Shown piece after piece: positions 44,335 to 56,335 of a stretch of 64,000 bases of DNA (position 1 is its first letter; every line of letters begins with the position of its first letter). Both the position numbers and the translations under genes were made by a program. The stretch is from Myxocyprinus asiaticus. Lineage: Eukaryota; Chordata; Actinopteri; Cypriniformes; Catostomidae. Below the pieces are notes generated by a model. It was not told the origin of the DNA. It saw nothing but the letters and a program-made list of their open reading frames with translations, and ran no database searches. The stretch spans positions 38,888,001-38,952,000 of the forward strand of contig NC_059365.1 in the NCBI RefSeq assembly GCF_019703515.2, read 5' to 3'.

Positions 44335-44783
44335 TTGTTTTTATATTATTGTGGGGACTCTCCATAGACTTCCATGCATTTTATGGATTTTATACAGATC
44401 TAACGATAATTTATATCCCCTAACCCTACTCCTAAACCCTCAGAGAAACCTTTTTGCATTTTTTACATTTTCAAAAAAATATCATTTAGTATGTTTAATA
44501 ATATGTTGGTGCAGCTATCATTATGAGGACTCTCCATAGACATGATTTTTATACTGTATGAACTATAGATTCTATCCCCTAACCCTACCACTAAACCTAA
44601 CCCTCACAAAAAACTTTCTGCATTTTTACATTTTCAATAAAACATCATTTAGTATGTTTTTTAAGTGATTTGAATTATGGGGACACTAGAAATGTCCTCA
44701 TAAACTACATTTATAGCATAATAACCTTGTAATTACCAGTTTGTAACCTAAAAAAAAGTCCTCATAAACCACTTAAACCTGCC

Positions 44784-44790
<7 letters not shown>
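44335..44790. repeat. Tandem ~180-bp repeat between CA tracts
   Basis: GGACTCTCCATAGAC, then CCCCTAACCCTACC, then CATTTAGTATGTTT occur twice (44354-44500 and 44526-44662). GTCCTCATAAAC at 44693 and 44758 closes the block. It is a familiar fish low-copy repeat bracketed by CA microsatellites. Confidence 0.7.
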
Positions 44791-44851
<61 letters not shown>

Positions 44852-44864
44852 CAGCAAACCCTTC
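44791..44864. repeat. (CA)n microsatellite
   Basis: About 37 units with one CG interruption. Confidence 0.95.
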
Positions 44865-45011
44865 TTTCTGTCAGAGGGAAGTGCCTGAGCAAATATCTTA
44901 AAGACTTTTAAGAACTTGCCTGGGTCATGTTTCTTTCCCTGAAATCAAAATAAAAAATTTTAAAATGTAAATTATATTTTGCATAAGAAAATGAAGCCTC
45001 AATACCATAAT

Positions 45012-45013
<2 letters not shown>

Positions 45014-45050
<37 letters not shown>
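45014..45050. repeat. Poly(A) tract
   Basis: About 37 A. No retrotransposon body or target duplication was recognised next to it. Confidence 0.9.
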
Positions 45051-45051
<1 letters not shown>

Positions 45052-45629
45052 GGATTCTCATTGTGGTAATGCAAAGAAAGATCAAATTTAAACTGTGAAA
45101 AAATTGTGTATTGTATAATTTAAAGTTGTAGTGATATATTATTTTTATTGTACTGTGTATAAATGTAAATTGTGCTGCCTTATATTATGCATATTTTAAT
45201 AAAAAATAATAATGTCTGTATTACATTAATAAGAATAACCACTGAAGAAGAAGCACCATTGAAAATAGTGCTATGCAATATGGACAAAAAAATAATATTG
45301 CAATATTTCGATGGATATTACAATTGCAATTTTTAAATGTTTTTCCTTATTCACACATTTTACATTCAAAAGTACATTTTAGTGTTCAAAAACACATTTA
45401 AGTAGGGACACAATTGCTTTGCATAAATTATTGAGTCTGTTATTGCTTTGTGCCATTTTTTTTTCTTTTTTTGATTAACCTTGCCAATTTCTGTTCTGTT
45501 CTCTCTAAATTTTTTGTGAACTGCATTCTGATCTCATCAGTGTGCAAATAATGTGCAGCAAAAAAATAAAAATAAAATAAAATCCTGTCGCATTACAATA
45601 ATGAAAATTGGGGAGAATAATGGGTTTTA
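45051..45629. other. AT-rich non-coding sequence
   Basis: No gene seen. Confidence 0.35.
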
Positions 45630-45950
45630 CTTTACATAAGTATTCCCTTTGTTAAGGGTTTATAAAGGTGTTTAGTAATAGCTAATGATTAATTTTCAAA
45701 TGCATTATAAATCATTGATATGCGTTATAAAAACATGAACAAAATGGCCAAATGTCATGCAATACTTGCCAAATAGTGAGCCTTTTTTCCTGGCATGCTT
45801 AATAACACTTATTCAACATAAGTATCCTATTAAAATGTACTTTCATGTAAAGTGGACATATATGAAGCATTTATAAAGAAGCCGTCAATGTTAGAAATCT
45901 CTGCACATAAAGTTCACTATGTTTTAATGATCATCAGGCTTATCAGGCTG
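45630..45950. repeat. Dispersed repeat, copy B
   Basis: It matches 26055-26337 block by block (GCATTATAAATCATTGAT, AATACTTGCCA, GCTTAATAACACTTATT and GATCATCAGGCTT). Its flanks start GGGTTTTACTTTACATAAG. Confidence 0.65.
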
Positions 45951-46182
45951 CCGGAGCGCAAATGGACTCACCTTAATAACTAATGACTTGTTTCTCCAAC
46001 TGTAGATAACACCAAGATTAAAATTGAGAAGAAATGGAGACTGTTGCTTAATTGTCCTGCATCCTGAATCCAGTAATTTCACATGTGTAAGAAGAACAGT
46101 ACTCTGATTTGCCAAGATAAAAAAGTCTGCAACCAAAAGTCATAAAATGTAAATATTTTATGATTAGGATAAATAAAACTAA

Positions 46183-46462
46183 TAAAACTAGCCCAAACCA
46201 GCCCAGTGACCAATCAGAACTAGCACATAACCAGCCCAATGACCAATACAACTAGCCCACACTAGCCCAATGGCCAATCTGAACTAGCCTAAACCAGCAC
46301 AATGACCAATCTGAACCAGCCCAAAACCAGCACAATGACCAATCTGAACCAGCCCAAAACCAGCACAATGACCAATGAAACTAGCCCAAACTAGCCTAAT
46401 GACCAGTCAGAGCTAGGCAATAACCAACCCAATGATTAATCACCAAAACCAACTCAATAGCC
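46183..46462. repeat. CCAAT satellite, outlying block
   Basis: About nine units of the 39.6-41.5 kb satellite, separated from it by 4.7 kb of unrelated sequence. Confidence 0.9.
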
Positions 46463-46795
46463 ATTTTAAAGTTTATGTACTGGCCTCATTCACTTCCACT
46501 GTAAGTGCCTTACTTTAACCACGTTTTCTGCTTTTTTAAATAAATGAGAAATGAGTCAAAATTATTTTCTTGTGGATAATATTGAGGCACCAGACACTTA
46601 CAACACTAGTAAAGCTGACCTTTACCTCTCTGTCTGACTGCATAGTCTTCCTCCTTATACCTTTTCAGCTGTTTTCTCCTTCCATCAGCTGGTGTGGTGT
46701 GTTGGAGCTGACAGCCTGAGATGGAGGTGTAGTTTCTGTCAGACCTGCATCACTGAGGATTGATAAACAACAGCTGATGGTTCGAGGAAGGTGTC
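46463..46795. other. Non-coding spacer
   Basis: No gene seen. Confidence 0.35.
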
Positions 46796-46813
46796 TGTGT
46801 GTGTGTGTGTGTG

Positions 46814-46866
<53 letters not shown>
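46796..46866. repeat. (GT)n microsatellite
   Basis: About 35 units with one GC interruption. Open frames on both strands across it are artefacts. Confidence 0.95.
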
Positions 46867-46867
<1 letters not shown>

Positions 46868-47694
46868 GCATGTGCGAGTTTGATGCCCTTGGACCAAACA
46901 AGCATTTTTGTATAGATTTTTCAGAGATTTTGAGAGGGTTTGCATACATGTTGCTTTGGTTTATCCCTGAGGCAGAGATTTGGAGAGAGACCTGTGGATG
47001 AAATATGTAACACAGTGAAAGTTAAATGAGAGAGACAGAGACAGTGAGAGATATAGAGAGAGAAGGTACCACCTGGGAGGAGAACAAAACAAGTTAGTGC
47101 AAAAACAGTGGCGATTAAAAGGAATAATTTACCTGAAAATGAAAATGGGAATTTTGGCAGAATCTTCAAGCAGCTCTTTTCCATACAGCTACAGTTCATA
47201 TTAAAACAGTTCATAGTTTTTGATCCTGTAAAGCTCAAAAAAGGACAAAAGGGACAAAAACAAAACAAAACCATAAACACCATAAATGTACTGTATAATA
47301 AATGTATTCTCTACAAGTCTACATGTGTTATTTTTTCAGCCGGATCTCATGAAAAGTTGGTGGCGACATTTTTGTAGAATGACATGGTTCATTACACGTA
47401 TTATGGTAGTTCAGAGCTTAAATGTCCACTGTGTGGCGCTAAAAGGGATTTGTTCTCACAAATAGATTATGTTTGGGGATTTTGATTCATCCCAGTGACT
47501 TGAGTCATTTTAGTCCATTCACCAAAAAGATTCATTCAGATTCGTTCATTGATTCTTCATTGACAATTTCTGCAAATTACACATTTACACCAGTAAATGG
47601 CTCCAAATGACCGTCTTTTACATTATGAAGGAGTATTTATATTGAACCTAAAGCTGAGAGTCATTCATGAAAAAGTCTAATTATTTTTTATTAC
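46867..47694. other. Non-coding sequence with a MITE end
   Basis: No gene. 47117-47150 (AAAAGGAATAATTTACCTGAAAATGAAAATGGG) resembles a left end of the foldback family. Confidence 0.4.
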
Positions 47695-48840
47695 AATTTG
47701 CGTGTCAACAAATATACTAAGAGACTTCAGCACTGCAGAGTGTTTAAGCATCTTAAGCATTTCCCCACAAATGACAGCAAAGCATATTAATCATATTGTG
47801 AACTGCTGAGCATGACTTTTTATCAAGCTATAGGCCTACAAAAAAGACAACAATACTAGTCTAAAAAATATTTGAGTTTCAATAATGTCTGTATGTCATT
47901 GTAATGTGAGATCATCACTTACTTTTTTTCATAATTCATCCGGCCCCTTCACTTGTTCAATGACATTGACGGACTGAACGAATGACATGGAGCTCCTCCT
48001 CCTCTCGTTCAGCCAGTCAGCAGATCCTCGTTTGTGAACGATGAATGAGATGACTGATTCATTCATTTCATTCACAAATGTGTGTATCAGTACATTCAGT
48101 TCATTCATAAACGAGATGTCTCGTCCAGACTCAAATGACTGACTTCTAGTCCAGTAAAGCATGTATTCGTACAGTGGATCAAACCAATAATATGCTCCTT
48201 CACACTCGCACTCTAATGCTATTGGCTCATGCTAACACAAAATGAATTTGCATGTCTACAAATGTACGAAGACACTTACCATAACCAATTTAGCCACAAA
48301 TGACAAGGAAGCTGGTCTTATTTTTCTTATATTATGTCAAATGCTGGGCTTCACTTTTATCAAGACATTGTAAAAGTTCAAGAAAAGCTTAAATATCTTA
48401 CACTAAACAACATTCCCATTCTTAATTCATTTCCATGTTATTTTAACTGGTCTTCAGTCATTTTTACACATTCATAAACTGGGGATTATTTTCTGTACAT
48501 ATTTATAAACATGTCTTAGCGCATTTAATTTCACCTCTTTCTCTCCTTGTTGAATGCGGTTTACTCACATGCTGAACTGAACAAATGACATGCCTTCTCT
48601 CGTTCAGTCAGTCAGCAGAACCTCATTCACGAACGAGATGATCGAGTCATTCATTTAGTTCAGGAACGAGTTTGCCAGCGCATTCAGTTCATTCATGAAC
48701 AAAACATCTCATCTCATTCAGACTCAAACGACCAACTCGACTTGTTCAGTGAAGGGTATATTCGTTCAGTGGGTGAAACCAGTGATATGCTCCTTAATAG
48801 CCCTCATTCGAATGTTATAGGCTCATGCTATAGTCAGTCT
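47695..48840. repeat. Tandem duplication, unit ~550-600 bp
   Basis: Copy A (about 47695-48240) and copy B (48245-48840) share, in order, CTACAAATGTACGAAGACACTT-like, CTCTCGTTCAGYCAGTCAGCAGA, CATTCAGTTCATTCATRAAC, GACTCAAAYGACYGACT and CCARTRATATGCTCCTT blocks. The copies are diverged, so the duplication is old or both copies are ends of one repeat family. CATTCATTCA and GAACGA motifs abound. Confidence 0.7.
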
Positions 48841-50363
48841 TCATAGGCATGAAAAGCCACCAAAGCAGTCTCGCACTTCAAACAAGAGCTCATTGGCTTT
48901 AAAAGGGAGAGATGTTAGTGAACGAGAAATATAAGTCAGTATATGGAGGTAAACGAGAACGATTCATTTACTTAAAAGATTCATTCAAAAAGACAGATTT
49001 GTTCACAAATTAAACATCAGTACCCTAAACCTTAAACCTAAATCTGTCTGAGAGTGTAACAAAAGCAAATGTGCAATGAAAAACAAAATTGCTGAAAAAG
49101 AAACATGCGTCATTTTGTGGTGTTTCTGTGACACTTTTGACTCACATTTTGACTCGGAAAGTGTTTAGATGTCATATGATAGCATTGTGTGAAGAACAGG
49201 ATGAAACGTGAGTGTTTGTGAACTGACAATCTGCCTTTTTACTCTTTTGATTCGTGTAAAAGTGAATAAAATGGAAAAGAGCACCTTAGACATTCTGCTA
49301 AATATCTCCTTTTGTGTTCCACAGAAGAAAGAGAGTCATTCAGGTTTGGAACGACATGAAGGTGATTAAATGATAACAGAATTTTCATTTTGGGGTGAAT
49401 TATCCCTAAGACAGGGGTAGAGTGAGTAAGCTGTGATGTGTTTGTTTGTATTTTCCTTAAAGAAAGAGTGACAGAAGAGGAGAAATGTAGGCCATGAAAA
49501 ATTCGCACCCTGCAGAGGAATCTACACGATCGATTGTCATATTCATTTAATGTCAGTCACAATACCAAAGTTAAAGGCCTGTATAAATAATCATAATTAC
49601 AGAAAACCCACAGATTGCTTTCCAATACACCGATCATCCGCTCCCTTCCGCCGGGCTTTGACGATTGATCTCTTTAGATTATTTGTGCGCTTTCTCTATT
49701 TGTTTTATTTTCTTATGCTGTTGTACATCGAGCTATATATTACATTTCCTGCAATATTACAGAGCTGTGAGTAATGTGTAATGAGTAATGTGTGTGCATG
49801 AGTGTGTGTGTGTTTAAATGAGAGCTGGTGTATCGCCAGGGGGTGTGAGTGAGAACAGGCTGCAGTAATTGAATCCCTGTCTCTGTGTCTGATCTAACCA
49901 TTATAAAAGCATCACACACTCTCTCTCACACACACACTTGCTCATCTGCACACAAACACAGATTCAGCCTAATTAAATTTCTAGAACACATCACTTGGTT
50001 TTGTTCTTTTTTACTCCTCAAATGTAATTTTTCCCTGAGGACGATAAAATAAACATTAAATGTGTCTAACACACACAAATTGCTCCATTTTATAGGACAT
50101 TTTGTCTCTGTGTTTGCAGGAAAGAGAGACTGCAGCAGAAGACACAAGAGGAGACTGAGATGAAGCGGCGCAGAATGGCTGTTGCGTGCTTGCGGTCTTG
50201 AACGTGTGTGTGTGTATGTGTGTGTGCGCATTTCCACAGGTGTGTGTTCTGTCTAAATGTGTTAGTGTAACAGGTCTTTGCCCAAAGTGGGATTCAAATC
50301 TTTGAAATGGCATGTTAAACCAAAAGATCTATCAGGAGCCCTAAAAATTTAATATTACTAAAA

Positions 50364-50365
<2 letters not shown>
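48841..50365. other. Non-coding sequence with a MITE end
   Basis: No gene. 49302-49412 (TTTTGTGTTCCACAGAAGAAAGAGAG...GGGGTGAATTATCCCTAAG) is a right-end fragment of the foldback family. Short GT runs lie near 49800 and 50210. Confidence 0.45.
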
Positions 50366-50432
<67 letters not shown>

Positions 50433-50438
50433 GCCTGC

Positions 50439-50469
<31 letters not shown>

Positions 50470-50511
50470 CAGTATCTGTCTATCTGCCTGCCTGCCTGCC
50501 TGCCTGTCTGC

Positions 50512-50559
<48 letters not shown>

Positions 50560-50579
50560 ATATCTGTCTGTCTGTCTGC

Positions 50580-50613
<34 letters not shown>

Positions 50614-50657
50614 GCCTGTCTGTCTGTTTGTCTATCTACAGTATCTGTCTGTCTGTC

Positions 50658-50689
<32 letters not shown>

Positions 50690-50806
50690 CCTATTTATCT
50701 ATCTGTCTGTCTGTTTGTCTGTCTGTCTATCTATCTATCTGCCTGTCTGTCTGTCTATCTACAGTATCTGTCTGTCTGTCTGTCTGTCTGTCTATCCATC
50801 CATCTA
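50366..50806. repeat. Compound tetranucleotide (CTAT/CTGT/CTGC)n
   Basis: About 110 tetranucleotide units switching between CTAT, CTGT and CTGC. A higher-order motif ATCTACAGTATCTGTCTGTCTG recurs at about 50464, 50634 and 50756, indicating larger internal duplication. Confidence 0.95.
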
Positions 50807-51293
50807 TCAAAACAACATCAGCCAAAATTAGCATTGGGAAGTCCGATTCATTTTACCAAATCGGTTTGTTCAGATGGTTTGTTTCATTAAACCGGTTTAA
50901 AAAAGGATTCAAAACCGAGTACTCACTCAAAAATGTTCTCAGACGTCCTGCAATTTCAATTTTATCATCCCATCATTATTGTTAACAATATTCTTAAGAG
51001 CATTACTAACAATAGCTTTTCCAGTATAAATAATGCTAATTATTAATAGTTTTAATTAATCCCATTTTGTTAACATTGTTTTTTTTTACTCCTAAACAAA
51101 GTAAACCCCCCCAATATTTATACCATGATTAATGGAAACAAGTAAATGCTTCATGCTGCAAACCCCCCCCCCCCCCCCACAATGTTCAAGCCAAATCTAC
51201 ACCCTTGCATGTCTCCATATTTTATTTATGAAGTTTAGGGTACATGGGGGCTGAAGACCCTGCGGGGTAAAAGGCTCCTTTGATTTAATTTTC
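50807..51293. other. AT-rich spacer with C run
   Basis: No gene; C run at 51163-51178. Confidence 0.4.
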
Positions 51294-52722
51294 TCCCAAA
51301 ACACTAAATTGGCAAGAAAATATGTGAACCCTTTGGAATTAGTTGGTTTTCTGCATTAATTGGTCATAAAATGTGATCTCATCTTCATCAAAGTCACAAG
51401 TATAGACAAACACAATGTGCTTAAGCTAACAACACACAAACAATTAAAATGTAATGTCTTTATTGAACACATCCCAATAATCATTCACAGTGCTCTGGAA
51501 AAAGTAAGTGAACCCTTGGTTTTAATAACTGGTCGATCCTCCTTCGGCAGCAATAACCTCAACCAAGCGTTCCGGTAGCTGCGGATTAGACCTGCACAGC
51601 GTTCAGAAGGAATTCTGGACCATTCTTCCTTACAGAACTGATTAAGCTCAGCCATATTTTTAGGATGTCTGGTGTGAACGGCTCTCTTGAGGTCATTTCA
51701 CAGCATCTCTATTGGGTTAAAGTCTGGGCTGTGACTGGGCCACTTCAAAAGGTGAATTTTGTTTTTTTGAAGCCATTCTGTAGTGGATTTACTCTGATGG
51801 TTAGGGTCATTGTCCTGCTGCATCATCCAACTTCTACTGAGCTTAAGCTGATGTACAGCAACCCTGACATTATCCTGTAGGATATCTTGATAAACTTGGG
51901 AATTCATTTTCCTCAGTGATGGCAAGCGGTCCAGGCCCCGATGCAGCAAATCAGCCCCAAATCATGATGCTCCCTCCACCTTACTTCACCGTTGGGATGA
52001 TGTTTTTATGTTGGTATGTGATGCTCTTTTTATGCCATAGGTAGTGCTGTGTGTTCTTCCCAAACAATCAACCTTAGATTCATCAGTCCACAAAACATTT
52101 TCCCAGTAGCGTTTTGGAGTGTCAATGTGATCTTTGGCAAACTTCAGGCATGAAGCAATGTTTTTGTTGGAAAGCAGCGGCTTCCTTCATGGACACCATG
52201 CCTGTTTTATGTTTTCTGTATAGTAGACTCATAAACGGAGATGCTAACCAATTCCAATGATTCTTTCAAGTCTTTAGCTCTTTTAGTTCTTTTTTACCTC
52301 ACCTTACTTATTGAGTATTCTGCAGTGTGCCCTTTGAGTCATCTTGGCTGGATGGCCACTTCTAGGGAGAGTAGCCACAGTACTAAATCATCTCCATTTA
52401 TAGACAATTTGTCTAACTGTGGACAGATGAATATCAAAGCTCTTCAAGAGAACTTTGCAACCCTTTCCAGCTTTATGCAAAGCAACAATTCTTCATCATA
52501 GGTCTTCTTTTTTGTGAGGCATAGTCCATGTCAGCAGATGCTTCTTGTGAATAGCAAACTCAAAATGTTTGAGTGCTTTTTATAAGTCAAAGTAGCTCTA
52601 ACCAACACCTCCAATCTCGTTTCATGAATTGGATGCCAGGTTTGCCAACTCCTGACTCTAATTAGCTTTTGTTGTTGTCATTAGCCTAGGGGTTCACATA
52701 CTTTTCCCTACCTACACTGTAA
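51294..52722 (-). mobile_element. Tc1-like transposon, both ends recognisable
   Basis: The right end ...GGGGTTCACATACTTTTCCCTACCTACACTGTA and left end ...GGCAAGAAAATATGTGAACCCTTTGG are inverted copies. Inner direct repeats lie at 51487-51510 (CAGTGCTCTGGAAAAAGTAAGTGAACCCTTGG). It is about 1.4 kb, near full length for a fish Tc1, with a decayed transposase. Confidence 0.85.
51690..52505 (-). pseudogene. Tc1 transposase remnant (DD34E)
   Basis: On the minus strand the N-terminal part (near 52500-52320) gives a helix-turn-helix region with VATLPRSGHPAKMTQRA. The middle (FVDESKVDCLG-like, near 52075) holds the first Asp region. The open stretch 51949-51698 ends MQQDNDPNHQSKST, WLQKNKIHLLKWPSH and SPDFNPIEML, giving second Asp and Glu with 34 residues between. 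Frameshifts and stops separate the pieces, so it is inactive. This family differs in sequence from the Tc1 copies at 4.7 and 26.3 kb. Confidence 0.8.
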
Positions 52723-53362
52723 ATTTTGGAATGATGTATTCAATATTTACAAGAACATATCGCAACAGGTTTGATGTCAATGACAACAAATGGCAATAGT
52801 TCTGACGTGTCTCGAACCAAATGTGGCACACCAACTTTGAATATGTGGAAGATCAATTCGTCTATCCCTAAGTATCAATTCTTCCAATACTGATGATGTA
52901 TAGAGAGGATAGGCCCTCACATAAAAATATAGATTCTAAAGTTGGGAGTAGTGATTTTATCATTTAATTTCCATGAAAATCAATGTGTATTATAAGCTTC
53001 AAAATAATTATATTAGAAAATAGTCACAAAATATACAAACTATTTCTCTTTCCTCTCATCATAACATGCAGAAATGCTGAAAGACAAGTAGTCACAGACA
53101 GCGGTCAATGCTCATTCAAACAAGAGAGCAGTGCTTGGCTGATGTAATGACTGAAAAACAAAGAAACCTAAAAGTTTTAAATTAGAGTAAATTTAAATTA
53201 AAAGCTGCTAAAACATTGATAATGTTCTGTAATTGTTGTTAATAAATGATAAGCAAAAACAGAAGTCTAATAATTTTCTGTTTAGGCCAATACATATATA
53301 TTTAAAAAAAATGGCTTTTAAATATATTATTTTAAATTACAAATTTTATCCTCAGAATTGGC

Positions 53363-53364
<2 letters not shown>
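52723..53364. other. AT-rich non-coding sequence
   Basis: No gene seen. Confidence 0.35.

Positions 53365-53401
<37 letters not shown>
53365..53401. repeat. (AAT)n microsatellite
   Basis: About twelve AAT units. Confidence 0.95.
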
Positions 53402-53459
53402 GAGGTATTGGTATCCAAAATAAAAATAAGTGCTGATTTTCAGTGACTGTTCCATGTTG

Positions 53460-53644
53460 ACAAAACCAGCTTAGACATGAGTTATCATGCTGGTTTGGTG
53501 CTGGTGAAGATGGTGGACCAGCAATGCCTAGCTGGTGAAGTAGGTTGGCCAATGAAATCTTGCTGGTTAGAGGTCTGGTGGAGACACCAGCACCCCAGCA
53601 TCCCAAGCTGGGAATATATAGTGTACAAACTGAATGGACTAGGG
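53460..53644. repeat. CCAGC/GCTGG-rich repeat, left part
   Basis: Repeats of GCTGGT and CCAGCA (GGTTTGGTGCTGGTGAAGATGG). It continues at 54957 after the hAT insert. Confidence 0.6.
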
Positions 53645-54948
53645 CAGGGGTTTTCAAAGTGTTAAACAGTAAGCTCCCCTCTCACAAAATGTACGAGACT
53701 TTTTTTATTGCATTTTTATATACAGTACATACAAAAATGTTGTATATACTGTAGGCCTTTACAATAGCCACGTAAATAATTAATAAATTAGCCTATGCTA
53801 TATGTAAAAAAAATTAAAATCTTTCTTCCACTAAAAACAGCAGTACATTCTGGCCACTTATTTGAAGTTTTATCAGGTATTGTCCTCTAGTGTTATATTA
53901 TTAAAAATCACCATATTTCAGGCGTTGGAGCAATTCACCAATAATGATCAATAACCTTAAATTCAATCTGACACTCATTCAGCAATGCGTCATATGCAGG
54001 ATAAGTGATAAATATTTGGCAATAAATATTTATATTAATAATATTAAACAGTATTTTGAATTATTTTTTATTTTAAAAAAATAGCTTACCTGTTTGTCCT
54101 TATGACAATGGGATTATTTAACTTTTTTCACCTATATTTGTGATAGATTCAAATCACGAGTCAGTCTCCGTCTCTGTTAATCAAACACAAACACACAAAG
54201 ACACATCGACCCGATATCATGTTGAACGTCATGATTTTGTTCCACAATTTCTGATTTTCTGTGTCCTAGATAAACTTGTGCAGCTATGTTTTCCACTGTG
54301 GTGACAGAAGATGTGAGTCACAACAGATGTTCTTAGTTGACCGTTTATGTCATTTGATTTGCTCAAGTCTCATCAGCGATCATCAGAATGTCATTCTTAT
54401 TCAATACGAATTTAACCATGTATTATACTGCATTTCTTGTAATCATTACCGGCCAATTGGCGAGTTGATTCCTCAATATCCGGTTTGTTTCTCCCTCAAT
54501 ATAACACGTCTATAGACGCAGAATATTTGGATGAATGAACAAAGGCAGTGCTGTATGGCTTTAAAATAGATTTGTGAGTGCACATGAATGATTTTGATGA
54601 TACACGCACACTCTGAAAGAGAGCAGGGAGATTTCATAGAGCAGTGTATAGTAAACCTATGTGCGAGCGGAGAGATTCACACTCACGCATCCGGTACAGA
54701 TGCGCTCTTGCATGAAATGCATGCGTTCATGACATTTAACAGAATTATAATGCCATAGAGCTACTCTCTGTTAAACTGGACTATGGTCTATTAAGCCAAT
54801 TATTTTCATTTATATTCACAATACATTTTTATTGTATTTATTTATTTATCTTTTGATTTTACTTGGTGAATTTATCATAATTGTCCACGCCTCCCCTGAC
54901 ATGCCCTTGCGCCCACCTGGGGAGGCGTGCCTCCAGGTTTGAAAATGG
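53645..54948. mobile_element. Non-autonomous hAT element, perfect 8-bp TSD
   Basis: It begins CAGGGGTTTTCAAAG and ends CCAGGTTTGAAAATGG. The flanks are identical GACTAGGG octamers at 53637-53644 and 54949-54956. The interior contains CGCCTCCCCTGACATGCCCTTGCGCCCACCTGGGGAGGCGTGCC near the right end, a hairpin-prone GC segment in otherwise AT-rich sequence. No transposase was recognised. Confidence 0.85.
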
Positions 54949-54956
54949 GACTAGGG

Positions 54957-55140
54957 CAACTAGGTCCCCTTCTGAAAAGACCAATTTAAACCAGGATGAA
55001 TTTCTTGTTCCAGGTTGGTTTATGCTGGTTATTTTTGGTTTGGTGATGGGCTGATCAGCATTCTTTTCTGGTTAAGCTAGTTAAGAAACCTGGTGGGTAC
55101 ACCAGCAAACCTGCATCCAAAACATTACCAGTGATGCAGG
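54957..55140. repeat. CCAGC/GCTGG-rich repeat, right part
   Basis: GGTTGGTTTATGCTGGTTATTTTTGG, then ACCTGGTGGGTACACCAGC, in the same style as 53460-53644. Confidence 0.6.
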
Positions 55141-55275
55141 TCTTTCCAGTAGGGACATTCTGCAAAATTTCTCATTTTGTGTTCCATGGAAGAAAGAAAA
55201 TCATACAGGTTTGGAACAACAGTAAATGATGATAGAACTGTAATTTTAGTGCAAACTATTGCTTTTAGTAGACTC
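55141..55275. mobile_element. Foldback-family MITE fragment
   Basis: TTTTGTGTTCCATGGAAGAAAGAAAATCATACAGGTTTGGAACAACA...AAATGATGATAGAACTGTAATTTT resembles the right arm seen at 49.3 kb. Its terminus is degraded. Confidence 0.55.
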
Positions 55276-56075
55276 CAACAACATCACTCATACCAAACTC
55301 TCTCTCTCATTTCAAACACATCAGCACTAAACTCTGCCCTGGCAACTGTTCACACAGCTCTGGAGTTTAGTCGTCCTGCCGCGATTCCCTCATCCAGCAC
55401 AAGAGCATTCATCTCCTTTCAGTCTGAATAGAGAGCTTCCCCTGGGTCTGTGTCAACGCAGTGAACTCTACGCCAAACCAGAGCACAACTGTCTACAACA
55501 AAACACAGCCTTTTATTCCAAACCATTTCCATTAAGGCACATTCTCACATCTTTGAAAGAGAATTTAATCAGCTAGAACACAAACCTGAGCTCATGCTGG
55601 GGCTGAACCAAAAACATAATGCAGACTGATCAGAGATCCATTGGTGTAGACTATTCATTAATGACTGGATTAGATACAAAGAGAAGAAAACTGATCCCAG
55701 GTCAGGACTGAGGTGGAGACTGTCAGACAGGTGCTGCTCATTAGCAGACTCATTAGATGCTGACACAGAGGAAGAAAGGAACAACAAAGATTCTCACAAA
55801 TCAGGTTCAGAGCTCCAGGCATGTGGCAGATACTGGACAATCACTCAATGTCAACCTCATTTCTGTCATGACTGAAATGGATGCCTGAGGATTTGATAAG
55901 TGTTCTCGATATCTGTACAATGAAAATGAACTTGAGTTAGTTACTTTACTAAGTTTATGTGACATTGTGAAGAGTCTGCAAAGGGCCATTTTAGTACAAC
56001 AGGGACATTGACACTAACACTGTCATTAGATACGATGAGGCTTAATGACAGAAATTAACAATGGCAGGATCCCGC
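55276..56075. other. Non-coding sequence
   Basis: No gene recognised. Confidence 0.35.
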
Positions 56076-56169
56076 AATGTGTGTGTGTGTGTGTGTTTTG
56101 TGCGTAAAACATTTCTGAAAATGCCCTCAGAAGAACATTGAAATGTGACAAAACCACCTTGTACAAAAA

Positions 56170-56335
56170 TTGAGAGTTCTGGCAAACTTGCAAATGAGCT
56201 TTGTGGCAAACTCTTCATTGTCGCCAAAGGTTTGCTGCAGGTTCACCATTACCGGTGAAGAGTAAATCGCAAGCTCATTTGCAAGTGAAAATAATGAGTG
56301 GGAAATTTGTGGCAAGTTTGTCAGAACTCACAACA
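56170..56335. repeat. Imperfect inverted repeat (foldback)
   Basis: GAGTTCTGGCAAACTTGCAA (56170) pairs with the complement of 56305-56332, and CTTGCAAATGAGCTTTG pairs with CAAGCTCATTTGCAAG. The wider segment 56100-56840 may be one DNA-transposon copy; its right part has CCACGGAATTCTGCCGTGCAAAGG. A (GT)n run lies at 56078-56096. Confidence 0.5.

Noticed and set aside
44243..44864. Short proteins of alternating His/Thr or Val/Cys
   Set aside because: Translation of CA/GT microsatellites; the same applies at 46.8 and 62.3-62.6 kb.
45014..45050. Poly(A) tail of a processed pseudogene or LINE
   Set aside because: No coding or LINE sequence upstream on the plus strand and no flanking duplication found.
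50628..50831. Hydrophobic Leu/Ser/Ile-rich frame suggestive of a membrane protein
   Set aside because: Translated CTGT/CTAT tetranucleotides.
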